Source of the DNA: Undaria pinnatifida
Taxonomy: Eukaryota; Sar; Phaeophyceae; Laminariales; Alariaceae
Reading direction: 5' to 3'
Assembly: GCA_012845835.1 (NCBI GenBank)
Contig: JABAKD010000029.1
Span: 7,998,048 to 8,062,047 of the forward strand
DNA: 64,000 nt
Shown: positions 59,501 to 62,980 of the stretch, in pieces
How positions within the stretch are numbered: position 1 is the stretch's first letter
How the letters are laid out: the number at the start of each line of letters is the position of its first letter
Made by a program: the position numbers and the translations under genes
The notes under the pieces: model-generated
What the model was told of the DNA's origin: nothing
Databases searched by the model: none
Seen by the model: the letters and a program-made list of their open reading frames with translations, nothing else

Positions 59501-61995
59501 AGATTCTAATTTTCTAGAGACACCAACTGCCGAGAGCGCTTTATAGCGTGGGTAAGCATAGTACGACGCTAGTCGGCGAGGGAAGAAAGTGCTGATTTAG
59601 TGTAATCCATGCAGCCTGCGTTGCTTCCAACGGCCGATGCTGTACACGTCAGTTTTTACTGGTCAATTTTTTCTCTCTGAAGTCCGAAAAAAACGTCGAT
59701 TATTGTTTTGTGCAAAAAATTTGCTTGTTTTTTGTAATAAAATGAAAAACGTCAGCTGTGAATACGACCGATTGAATGGTTGAAACTCAACTTTGCAAAC
59801 TGCGTGGTACATTAGATCTGTGTTTCATTTATGATATAGTGTTTGTGAGTTAAAACCTGGTTGTTAATACACAGCTTCACGATTTTTACGGAAGGTCGTT
59901 CGCGCGTGTTCTCCATGAAGGATTATAGGTCGGGGACTCCTCTGCACGTTGTCAGGGTCAACATGACAATTTTCTCTATTTTGTAAAAGCTAGGCGGCCG
60001 TGGGATTGGTGCCAAACGGGTTAGCGGTGCACCGTTTTTTTTTCTGAGGCTTTACACTTGATGAGCTTAACGCCTCTCCAAAAAAAAAGACTACTCGGGA
60101 GAAAAATAAAACTGCTACCAGATGAATATTCCAATGTAACTATTTATAGGCACTTGCACACGAACAAAAGTGAATAAAAAGAAGGAAAAAACAACGAAAT
60201 TTCGACGATTTTCAAAAAAAAAAAAAATCGAAACGAAACGAAATTCAGACGATCGATTATGGGTTAAGGTGTCCCGTCAGTCAGAAACCGTTCAGGGAAA
60301 AAAAAGGGCCACCTCTATTTTCGCACCGAGCGTCTTTTACTTCTCGGAGATAAGTTTTTGCCGTAGAATGAAAAAATAAAGAGCTCCTAAGGTGAGGAAG
60401 GCATATCGCCCCGGTGGCGTATCAGGTTATCCTCGAGCCTGGTATAGGTCAGTTTCGTGAGTTCGCACCCCGCCGAGTGCATACTCGTATAAATTCGTTG
60501 GGACTTTTTCTTGTGGACAAATTGACTTGCGGAAAGCGCGAGAGCGTGAGTTAGCAACACTCGGTGAACAATCGACGAGCAGTGGGATTGCTGAGCCCTA
60601 TGCGCGATAAAAATTGAAGGCAAGAACCGGGGAGGAGAAGGGATGACACCTGTGACCACGGCTTGTCCAGAAGCTGGAAAGTGAAAGTGTGCAAAAAAAA
60701 AAACAGAAAACGCATGTTGCGCCTGTGCCGCAGCGTGCGTGTCTTGTGGACTGTTTTATCTTTTCTTTTTTTTTGTGTGCCGTGTTTGGCGTCGTTGTCT
60801 TTTTCTTTTTTGGTGTGGGCCGTTTTTTGGCGGCGTTGGGTAACTTCGTGCCCCGCGTGTTTTTTGTTTTCGTTTTTTCGTTTTTGTTTTCGTTCTCGTT
60901 TTCGTTTTTTTTTGGCTTATTTTTTTGTTCCTGTCATTTCGAACAGACTGGAACCGAACCCGCTATTGCTATCACGCCCGTCCGTTGTTACATGCGCATA
61001 CGCGTAACCCCCCCATCCATCCCGTATCAGGTGTTGGGCGCTCAGCTAACGGAATTGAAGCGCGTCCGAGCCGTGGCGCAGTACATGCACAAGGAGCTGC
61101 AGATGGTGCCTTGGACCCTCACCTCCAACTACCTCAAACGCCACGGCCTAGGAGCTACACAGGTTTGAGAAAAACTGTAAAACGGTGGCACCCCTCTCCC
61201 CCGCCCCCCTCTGTCATGCCTCCGATAATAGATGAACTCCAATTACCTCAAGCGCCAAGGTCTATTGCGCTAAACAGTTTCGGGTCAAGGTAGTATAAGC
61301 ACTGCCCCCTCCCCACCCCTCCCTTGCCTCCAAAAATCAATGGCACCCTTTCCTGGAGAACTCCGTGTCGGCGCTTGCTCGTCAAATTTATTAGTGAACG
61401 AGACAGTGGTTGTTGTGCTGCATGCTGACGCTGTTGTTGTTGTTATTGTGGTGGTGGTTTAGCTGCGCTCAATCACCTTGTGCTCGGCCATCTTGCGTAT
61501 GCCGAGCCATCTTGATTGGGCAGGGTGCGAGCCTCCAGGATGAAAGATCCTTCGGGCTGTCTCATTCAACAATTGCGCTCGGTTACCAAACATCTTGCGC
61601 TCTCCCTTGTTTTTGGTTCAACCATACTTCAAACCGTGCTGTAGTCAACGGTACTGCGCTCAACCATCTTGCACTCGACCATGGTGCGCTCAACCGTCTT
61701 TACATGCCCAACTAGTTCATGCTCAACCATATTTTCCCTCAGACCATTTCTCTGTGGTGAACCATCTTCCCTCAAACCACTTATCTGCGACCGTCTGGTG
61801 ATCAACCATGTTGGAGCAGGGCGCCAGCCTCCTGATGCTGAGCGGGATGGGCGACCCTTCGGGTTGCGGCGAGGGATTCAGCTTTTTGACTCGGCCGGCG
61901 GAGCAGGCGAAAGCGTCGGCGTCGCTGACTACGAGCGAGAAGATCGTGGCCGAGAGGAGCGTCAAGAAGGTCACCGGTACCAACGGGGATCTGAG
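34702..61995 (+). CDS. TAF1: TAF1, TFIID subunit 1 (22 exons in window, 3' end outside)
   Basis: TAF1 is the scaffold of TFIID, which places TBP at Pol II promoters in the nucleus. Every splice joint below is GT...AG with agreeing phase, except one frame change inside exon 3. Recognised in order: an AVDF-x-D acidic segment (human AVDYSDINE), a Ser/Gly/Ala-rich expansion, and a QGEWE and a GGWEAEVLLDE segment (human WEDDIIWD / WEDNIIWDA). Then comes the DUF3591 core: LHRPRMP (FHRP), VEYVEERPPL ([10 protein letters not shown]), DSPFLG...LFRAPIF, SDFLLIR, VVFLVGQTEP, VCALESM, LQMVPWTLTSNYL, GDPSGCGEGFSF and KKVTGTNGDLR (KKTVTGTDADLR). About 1,440 codons are present. From memory human TAF1 reaches the same point near residue 1,100, so the N-terminus is expanded. 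The later C-terminal region (and bromodomains where present) is not in the window. Assignment of the family is secure; single exon edges could shift. Confidence 0.9.
35091..35336. repeat. (TTG)n tract in a TAF1 intron
   Basis: Degenerate GTT/GCT triplets over about 245 bases, filling most of the intron 35082-35535. Confidence 0.85.
35536..35625 (+). CDS. TAF1: TAF1 exon, AVDF segment
   Basis: Acceptor tttttgtgcag, donor gtgaga. Thirty codons: VDAVDFHDPGEEESGNYDL... . It corresponds to the conserved acidic AVDY-x-D segment of TAF1. Confidence 0.85.
35626..36172. other. TAF1 intron
   Basis: Contains four tandem copies of 'tcggttggtctt' near 35642-35690, a G-run at 35711-35729 and a pyrimidine-rich 3' part. 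No gene. Confidence 0.6.
36173..37646 (+). CDS. TAF1: TAF1 exon, long low-complexity plus WE segment
   Basis: Acceptor atctgcag, donor gtgagt. The 5' part is read in the frame VAKDQALEFYASGDGPRL then Arg/Ser-rich. The 3' part is read one frame on: EEEIYWARTPPGVF, acidic Ser/Asp runs, long Gly/Ala/Lys-rich stretches, then AEFMPVSQGEWEAAVCLGD, matching the W-E-x-D-I-I-W region. The change of frame falls at the G10 run near 36595-36606 and equals one extra base. A homopolymer length error or a very small intron are both possible. The rest of the chain needs the second frame at the donor. Confidence 0.7.
38053..39078. mobile_element. Pogo-like TIR element P1, about 1.03 kb, in a TAF1 intron
   Basis: Flanked by TA on both sides. 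The left end CAGTCGTCCCCGCTTTAAAG and the right end (reverse) CAGTCGACCCCGCTTTAAAG are inverted repeats. The match runs through 'gacac'. TA target and CAGT start fit Tc1/mariner-pogo type transposons. Further copies of the end motif lie inside (near 38092 and 39008). I see no transposase, so it is non-autonomous. Confidence 0.75.
39222..39465 (+). CDS. TAF1: TAF1 exon, charged linker
   Basis: Acceptor ttttttttccag. The first base completes an Arg codon, then DGKEAGPAKPRSPSMASAMS and Lys/Gly/Glu-rich residues follow to GGTE. Donor gtagat, phase 0 out. Linker sequence is poorly conserved in the family, so support is from frame and splice sites. Confidence 0.65.
39466..40381. other. TAF1 intron
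   Basis: Contains G-rich tracts, an (ATG/GAT)n run at about 40091-40145 and C-rich tracts before the acceptor. No gene. Confidence 0.6.
40382..40495 (+). CDS. TAF1: TAF1 exon
   Basis: Acceptor ttttacatcag, donor gtactc. 38 codons, phase 0 in and out: NGTPASSALVVAAASKPGAF ... WVDPPSVLNPQ. Confidence 0.65.
40843..41007 (+). CDS. TAF1: TAF1 exon, WEAEVLLDE segment
   Basis: Acceptor tctgcttcag, donor gtgagt. 55 codons including GGWEAEVLLDESQ, RRPRLPVYLDDPDMLF. It lines up with human [20 protein letters not shown] and LTLDPNDENL. Confidence 0.85.
41298..41404 (+). CDS. TAF1: TAF1 exon
   Basis: Acceptor taggcgacag, donor gtgggt, phase 0 in and 2 out: MAAEKQKRLQSAAMKTGYTI ... ASRAESHIR. An upstream acceptor (ctctcag at 41262) would give a frame with a stop, so the later one is chosen. 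Alignment to the LSNDEYY-equivalent region is weak. Confidence 0.6.
41513..41600. repeat. G-run in a TAF1 intron
   Basis: More than fifty G with two interruptions, followed by G-rich sequence. Length in the assembly is unreliable. Confidence 0.8.
42163..42211 (+). CDS. TAF1: TAF1 micro-exon, 49 bases
   Basis: Acceptor ctaaactcag, donor gtatgt. It restores the phase (2 in, 0 out) between its neighbours: AVIVRPPPHASPAEDK. It corresponds to the PAVELRQPFFPTH region. Confidence 0.7.
42491..42692. repeat. (CCCAA)n array in a TAF1 intron
   Basis: About 32 pure CCCAA units (42531-42668) flanked by CCCCA units. Repetitive Gly/Trp/Val ORFs here are artefacts. Confidence 0.9.
43259..43601. mobile_element. 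Pogo-like TIR element P3
   Basis: TA-flanked. The left end is CAGTG, then a C-run, then ggtaaggcggtggt. The right end reversed is CAGTAGGGGTGG, then ttctccaataaggcggta. The inside has a near-duplication: gtggtgtggtagagcaa and 'gcgccaagcgatt' / 'gtgccaagcgatt' each occur twice, about 160 bases apart. Confidence 0.65.
43720..44032. repeat. Related repeat with 'accggcactatt' ends
   Basis: Two direct copies of about 110 bases (43738-43815, 43828-43905) carry 'gccagcccaatataccggca' and 'tatacagggtatcggcacta' stretches. They are followed by gtgccaagcgattt, which is shared with P3 and P4. The right border is 'ccggcactgtattgggaccc' to ACTG. Confidence 0.55.
44368..44456 (+). CDS. TAF1: TAF1 exon, HRP segment
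   Basis: Acceptor ttgttccgcag, donor gtgagt. VLIAPPKNWEEIRNLHRPRM then PLNTLLPSQ. It contains the conserved (L/F)HRP of the DUF3591 start. Confidence 0.85.
44484..44572. repeat. (TTG/TGC)n run in a TAF1 intron
   Basis: GTTGCT-type triplets over about 90 bases. Confidence 0.8.
44895..45006 (+). CDS. TAF1: TAF1 exon, basic/Gly segment
   Basis: Acceptor gatgatacag, donor gtcagc. CVVRLPRKQKTAGGGQAGGG ... VVSMPMHREK. Equivalent to the KKK...ERQASGGGEMFFMRTPQ region. Confidence 0.75.
45181..45249 (+). pseudogene. Degenerate copy of the next exon's 5' edge
   Basis: About 70 bases repeat 45316-45390 with changes: ctggaaacccctaa, then gatttgttccccctagactc, then gtgaaggtggtgtacgt. It contains an equivalent of the DLLPLDSR start but not the rest of the exon. 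Confidence 0.75.
45341..45487 (+). CDS. TAF1: TAF1 exon, VEYVEERPPL segment
   Basis: Acceptor ctgttatag, donor gtaatg, 49 codons, phase 0 in and out. DLLPLDSRSTFVMVEYVEER then PPLVGSTGMASTIITFV. Matches human [20 protein letters not shown] / LMMQVGMATKI and is among the best diagnostic exons. Confidence 0.9.
45805..45990 (+). repeat. Intron repeat R1, copy 1
   Basis: Shares 'gaccgcccaaatcttggagg', tatctccattaggaatgg, 'tcgtctcgaaagggatgcgt' and 'tcaatggtcaaatgact' with copies at 49950, 50766 and 55255. It ends at a poly-C tract. Confidence 0.7.
46142..46182 (+). CDS. TAF1: TAF1 micro-exon, 41 bases
   Basis: Acceptor gtcatgagcag, donor gtaaga, phase 0 in and 2 out: AVPNIGPGSFGER. It supplies the phase needed by the next exon and fits the position of the GE-x-x segment before SPFLG. 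Confidence 0.75.
46322..46415 (+). repeat. R2 end segment in a TAF1 intron
   Basis: 'gtgaaaacccgacgtgctcc' to the 'cggagtacacccc' stretch, matching 25356-25450, beside C-runs. Confidence 0.65.
46541..46649 (+). CDS. TAF1: TAF1 exon, SPFLG / LFRAPIF segment
   Basis: Acceptor cgtctcgcag, donor gtaata. ELSPQEDSPFLGEIRPGSEQ then AAICNGLFRAPIFKHN. Human has TSPFLGSLHPGQ and ENNLFRAPIYLHK. Confidence 0.95.
46660..47688. repeat. Array of pogo-like ends, about 14 units of 60-70 bases
   Basis: Unit: cagtcgtagtcccgcattag, tgcggtaccctttagtgcgg, gaccccagtttagtgcaatg, taatatcta. Each unit holds the inverted pair gtcccgca / tgcgggac. The array begins CAGTCTTAGGGCCGCG. Its end, reversed, begins CAGTCGTGGTCCGTC next to TA, so the outer edges look like the inverted ends of the same element type as P1-P4. 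Units decay to the right. Confidence 0.75.
47736..47800. repeat. Hairpin-family arm
   Basis: agctgtgagttcgatcagtt ... gatactcatctttgcaagct. Confidence 0.6.
47846..48035. mobile_element. Pogo-like TIR element P2, 190 bases
   Basis: The left end is CAGCAGTGGGTACCCCGATT then taagagcgc. The right end reversed is CAGTAAAGTGGGTACTCCGA then tttaagagcgc. Preceded by TA. No coding capacity. Confidence 0.7.
48422..48520 (+). CDS. TAF1: TAF1 exon, DFLLIR segment
   Basis: Acceptor tgctgcgacag, donor gtaaca, 33 codons. APDSDFLLIREPLSKREKER then LSQMHKQKDKGTK. Human reads METDFLIIRTRQG at this point. Confidence 0.9.
48521..49090. other. TAF1 intron, G-rich
   Basis: AGT/GGT triplet and G-rich tracts at about 48560-48960, then a pyrimidine tract before the acceptor. 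No gene. Confidence 0.6.
49091..49230 (+). CDS. TAF1: TAF1 exon, FYVIRPM segment
   Basis: Acceptor ttttttcaag, donor gtaagc. TKFFYGGDKSGGGSSGGGSG, a Gly/Ser insert, then APFRLSQFYVIRPMPV. The end matches the YYIREL.. strand before VVGQ. The Gly/Ser insert is specific to this gene as far as I can tell. Confidence 0.8.
49477..49590 (+). pseudogene. Degenerate copy of the preceding exon's 3' edge
   Basis: 'aaagcacctttcaggctgta', then gtgatccggcccatg, then gctgtgtgagcgtaccaa repeats 49168-49245 (aaagcgcctttcaggctgtc ... ccggcccatgcctgtgtaag) about 330 bases downstream, across the donor site. Confidence 0.8.
49796..49871 (+). CDS. TAF1: TAF1 exon, VVFLVGQTEP segment
   Basis: Acceptor tattttaccag, donor gtgagc. 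VFLVGQTEPQMEALEPVKPS then SRATH. Human reads [20 protein letters not shown] then ANTH. Confidence 0.95.
49950..50140 (+). repeat. Intron repeat R1, copy 2
   Basis: 'gagcgcccaaatgttggtgg', 'tatctctattaggagtagga', 'ctccgtctcgaaaggaatgc', ending at a C-tract. Confidence 0.7.
50259..50460 (+). pseudogene. Two degenerate copies of the VGQTEP exon's 3' edge
   Basis: 50259-50320 (gagccggcgaaaccgccg, ttgagggccacgcacgtgag) and 50405-50460 (gccggtgaaaccgtcgcaag, gccacgcgcttgagcaggga) resemble 49838-49885 (gagccggtcaagccgtcatc, gagggccacacacgtgagcg). Both include the donor position. Confidence 0.8.
50655..50745 (+). repeat. R2 end segment
   Basis: ctgcctggtcggctaaaacc, cgacgtgccctgatattata, then gggatgcgagggtct; followed by a C-tract. 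Confidence 0.6.
50766..50845 (+). repeat. Intron repeat R1, copy 3 (short)
   Basis: ccccgtctcgacagggatgc, gtggtcaatgg, followed by a C-tract. Confidence 0.6.
50927..51055 (+). CDS. TAF1: TAF1 exon
   Basis: Acceptor cggtgatag, donor gtaagg, 43 codons, phase 0 in and out. LNIVTFLAKRLFDTTKVAQA then FKKVLDEAKFLSLPRAK. It is in the place of human IRDFLQVFIYRLF...IRMEDIKKAFP. Confidence 0.85.
51403..51580. repeat. Partial MITE, CTACGATAGAGGTG family
   Basis: Starts ctgctacgataaagaggtgt with ttttctgaacg and ggctccttaaccc as in the family interior. The right half is unclear. Confidence 0.5.
51690..51990 (+). mobile_element. Hairpin family with extension, reverse of 14168-14450
   Basis: Arm 'gtcgaaactcatctttgcga' followed by 'cattaaggatataggtcggc', 'gactccccttggaactacag', a 'cagggtgatgtta' stretch, then ctgacagctgtggaaggaaa. 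This is the same order as 14168-14420 in reverse. Confidence 0.7.
52070..52358 (-). repeat. tRNA-derived SINE, copy B
   Basis: Nearly identical in layout to copy A. The tail side carries a (CTTTT)n run at 52046-52069. It lies in the intron 51056-54643. Confidence 0.8.
52567..52783. mobile_element. Pogo-like TIR element P4
   Basis: TA on both sides. The left end is CAGCGCTATATCGGGGTTCC then cccagtaaggcgg. The right end reversed is CAGCAGCAGGGCTCCCGTAA then caaggcgc. The interior is shared with P3 (gtggtgtgcgagagcaatgt, cgtgccaag). Confidence 0.65.
52930..53236 (+). repeat. tRNA-derived SINE, copy C
   Basis: Forward copy starting 'ggtcgccccggtggcgtatc', with B-box-like gagttcgagtcccc and an A-rich tail at 53224-53236. 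Confidence 0.85.
53500..53995. repeat. Degenerate (AGGGTA)n-type satellite in a TAF1 intron
   Basis: Irregular units such as agggtagggtcaagggt and aagggtaaggg over about 500 bases. Telomere-like in composition but not in period. Confidence 0.7.
54325..54432 (+). pseudogene. Degenerate upstream copy of the next exon's 5' edge
   Basis: Matches 54618-54722 including the polypyrimidine tract and AG: 'ccatctgaccccc', cagaacgcgaggaggca, 'aaggagatggttcgcgagat' and gacgttgaggacgacgt. A two-base length difference takes the copy out of the TAF1 frame, and the spliced frame reaches a stop, so it is not a usable alternative exon. Confidence 0.85.
54644..54787 (+). CDS. TAF1: TAF1 exon, SIRKRLK-equivalent
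   Basis: Acceptor cctattccag, donor gtagca, 48 codons. DATRYRLKEMVREIAERRDV, then STDSLWAAKPDLDMQQVTAQ. Human: SESSIRKRLKLCADFKRTG... WWVLK. The Trp and the basic stretch line up. Confidence 0.85.
54822..54912. repeat. TTAGGG-like tract
   Basis: gtcagggttagggttagggc, then looser units. Confidence 0.6.
55255..55385 (+). repeat. Intron repeat R1, copy 4
   Basis: 'gatgagcgcctctattagaa', 'gatccgtctcgaaggggatg', 'cgtggtcaatggccaagcga'; followed by a 22-base C-run. Confidence 0.7.
55512..55673 (+). CDS. TAF1: TAF1 exon, VCALESM segment
   Basis: Acceptor tatcttgaag, donor gttagt, 54 codons. AAKLFRAEDVCALESMVSAW, then AHLTEVGVDTL ... FLMKIKNRHDVLLAQ. Equivalent to human [20 protein letters not shown]. 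Confidence 0.9.
55760..56205. repeat. Tandem array, about 65-75-base period, in a TAF1 intron
   Basis: Six or so units of tatacaaaatcgttggaaat, gtcattctcgttttgcgatt, tgaacatgttgtgtacctag. Divergence between neighbours is moderate. Confidence 0.85.
56335..57170. repeat. Long degenerate TTAGGG / TTGGGG satellite
   Basis: More than 800 bases of ggttagggttggggtt-type units with higher-order repeats of about 120-130 bases ('aggattagtgttagggcagg', 'agggtttgggttagg', 'gagggtatagggctagtgg' recur at 56465, 56617, 56767 and 56928). Confidence 0.85.
57180..57255 (+). pseudogene. Degenerate copy of the VCALESM exon's 3' edge
   Basis: 'gcatgaggccgtcgctaagt', 'tcccgatgaaagaccaagaa', 'cagacacgacgtgctgcttg' repeats 55611-55685 (gcacgatgctgtggccaagt, tcctgatgaagatcaagaac, agacacgacgtgctcctggc), 1.57 kb downstream. 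Confidence 0.85.
57476..57526. repeat. (GTGTT)n run
   Basis: About ten gtgtt units followed by tttgt units. Confidence 0.9.
57575..57620 (+). pseudogene. Degenerate upstream copy of the next exon's 5' edge
   Basis: ttttggtcacgcaggtgaag, gggatacgcggt resembles 57805-57835 (tttttgacgcacaggtgaag, gaggtacgatca), including the acceptor AG. Confidence 0.65.
57818..57958 (+). CDS. TAF1: TAF1 exon
   Basis: Acceptor ttgacgcacag, donor gtatgc, 47 codons. VKEVRSASAALSKQKSALTR, then LARRLVCMEKLSE. Frame and splice sites agree with both neighbours; sequence alignment to animal TAF1 is weak here. Confidence 0.75.
57985..58090. repeat. Tandem 28-base repeat after the exon
   Basis: atgcaccaatcagatatata and cctgtcaaat units, with further scattered copies at 58195-58265 and 58386-58500. 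Confidence 0.8.
58121..58190. repeat. Hairpin-family arm
   Basis: gcagcttgcggagatgagta, tcgaccctaaatttgtcgaa, ctcaccggtgacgtt; preceded by cggccggtgtatcgc as at 14380 and 33400. Confidence 0.7.
58260..58535 (+). pseudogene. Two degenerate copies of the preceding exon's 3' edge
   Basis: 58263-58305 (gcatggagaaagtctcggag, ctatgatacgtaacg) and 58495-58535 (gcatggagaagctctcgggg, gtatggaacgtaac) resemble 57939-57972 (gcatggagaagctctccgag, gtatgccaaatgac). Both are embedded in the atgcaccaatca repeats, so they spread with that unit. Confidence 0.75.
58577..58910. mobile_element. MITE, CTACGATAGAGGTG family
   Basis: Starts 'gatacgatagaggtgacctt' and ends gaggcacctcgaccgtagta. Interior gagtcccttaacccattta and gaggtatagctgtcattaag. 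Confidence 0.6.
58930..59209. mobile_element. MITE, CTACGATAGAGGTG family
   Basis: Left gtggtacgatagaggtgagc, right 'ggtataccttaatgcgtcta' then tcgtagcac. Interior (reverse of 28230) 'gacgatttggggttaaggag' and 'cattcagaaatcat'. It lies 20 bases from the previous copy. Confidence 0.7.
59428..59490 (+). other. tRNA-like fragment
   Basis: 'tgtggtctagtggtggaacc' resembles a tRNA A-box region and 'aaggttggactcaggg' loosely a B box. I cannot fold it as a full tRNA, so it may be a SINE head or chance. Confidence 0.25.
59747..59985. repeat. Hairpin-family arm with extension
   Basis: gtcagctgtgaatacgaccg ... 'tgaaactcaactttgcaaac', then 'ttataggtcggggactcc' and 'gtcagggtcaaca', as in the 51690 copy. 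Confidence 0.6.
60026..60328. mobile_element. MITE, CTACGATAGAGGTG family, diverged
   Basis: Interior features 'gagcttaacgcctctccaaa', 'ggagaaaaataaaactgcta', 'gacgatcgattatgggttaa', gtcccgtcagtcagaaaccg; ends ggtgcaccg / 'gggccacctctattttcgca'. Confidence 0.55.
60405..60702 (+). repeat. tRNA-derived SINE, copy D
   Basis: Forward, starting 'cgccccggtggcgtatcagg' and ending 'ccagaagctggaaagtgaaa' followed by an A-run (60693-60703). It lies in the intron before the LQMVPW exon. Confidence 0.85.
61031..61162 (+). CDS. TAF1: TAF1 exon, LQMVPWTLTSNYL segment
   Basis: Acceptor cccgtatcag, donor gtttga, 44 codons. VLGAQLTELKRVRAVAQYMH, then KELQMVPWTLTSNYLKRHGL. Human: [20 protein letters not shown]. 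Confidence 0.9.
61226..61275 (+). pseudogene. Degenerate copy of the LQMVPW exon's 3' edge
   Basis: aactccaattacctcaagcg, ccaaggtctattgcgctaaa resembles 61124-61165 (acctccaactacctcaaacg, ccacggcctaggagctacac), about 100 bases downstream. Confidence 0.75.
61466..61800. repeat. Minisatellite of 'caaccatcttgcgctcgac' type
   Basis: About a dozen irregular units of roughly 19 bases fill the intron up to the next acceptor. Confidence 0.75.
61508..61560 (+). pseudogene. Degenerate upstream copy of the GDPSGCGEGF exon start
   Basis: gggcagggtgcgagcctcca, ggatgaaagatccttcgggc resembles 61813-61866 (ggagcagggcgccagcctcc, tgatgctgagcgggatgggc, gacccttcgggttgc) with an internal loss. It includes the acceptor AG. 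Confidence 0.7.
61820..61995 (+). CDS. TAF1: TAF1 exon, GDPSGCGEGF / VTGTNGDLR segment
   Basis: Acceptor gttggagcag, donor gtaata, phase 0 in and 2 out. GASLLMLSGMGDPSGCGEGF then SFLTRPAEQ ... SVKKVTGTNGDLR. Human: [20 protein letters not shown] and KKTVTGTDADLRRL. These are the clearest family signatures in the window. The next exon (RLSLKNA-equivalent) is not found before 62440. Confidence 0.95.
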
Positions 61996-62439
61996 GTAAT
62001 ATTCGTAGAAAAGGACTTTTTGGGGGGCCTCGATCACTTTAACAAACACAAAAAACACGACAAATGCAAAAAATATTGCTAAACGTATGTACGATTTCAC
62101 AAGTGCTTGACACGGACACGTATATTTCTTTTTACGGTAGCACCGAAATTATTTTCCCACGAACGGTTGCATTGGGTTGACGACGTCGCCGCAATGTGCT
62201 ATGGTATCCCCTCTCTCCCGTTGCGGCGTTATGATTTATAGCAGTTGTCGCCTTTATAGCTATCAGGCGTTATCTATCGCCTGCACGAGCGAACGGCTCC
62301 GCCCCCCCCCCTTCTGTCAGACGGTATCCGGCGGCCAGCAAACTACTTATACGAGAGATGGACATCCAAGCAACGCTCGTGTGAGTGATGATTGCAGAGC
62401 TAGAGGCACCCCTGCGTATCAGTAGTTGGTCCCTAGGTT
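61996..62439. other. TAF1 intron, unassigned
   Basis: No exon continuing the DLR|R segment was found. Mixed sequence with an 'aaaacacgacaaa' A-rich stretch. Confidence 0.5.
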
Positions 62440-62980
62440 TGTTCGTAGAGTCCAAGCCCGGATGCCCTGACCGCCCCGCGGCCTGATAAGTTTATTTATA
62501 GACGTTGTATTAGAGGACAGAGAGGAGAGGCGGAGCAGAGAGCGGAGTGCTCGAACTCTCCTCCCGACAGCGTGTCAAAGATTCCGTAAAAACGCCTGCG
62601 AAGATATAAGCAACTCTCTACAACTTTTGTAGCCGTCGCTGCTCTGACGATCCAAACTAACACCCTCCCTGACTCTTTACATCAGTGACGAGACCGAATG
62701 GGCATCCAAGACAACGAGCTAGGACCTAAGAACAGCCAGCGACAGTCCCGCAGGAGGAAAGCCGGCCACCGGGTCGAACCCCCTCGTGTAACTCATATAT
62801 TCCGAACCATTGCAATTGTAACTATGGCCGCATCCAAAACGATGACCATGGCCAGAAACTAAAATGCCAAGTAGAGTCCTACTCACCCCGTGCCCCTCAA
62901 AGTAGCGTGGGGTGGCGGCCTGGCAAAAATTATTCGTGGCATGGCTCAAACACGGTGCCCATCGAAAAAATGCTTTCACA
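62440..62980 (-). mobile_element. Long terminal repeat of a third copia fossil
   Basis: TGTTCGTAGAG ... tgctttcaca (TG...CA), 541 bases, same family as 15459-15984. A purine tract (reverse of ccccttactcacc) adjoins it. Confidence 0.8.
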
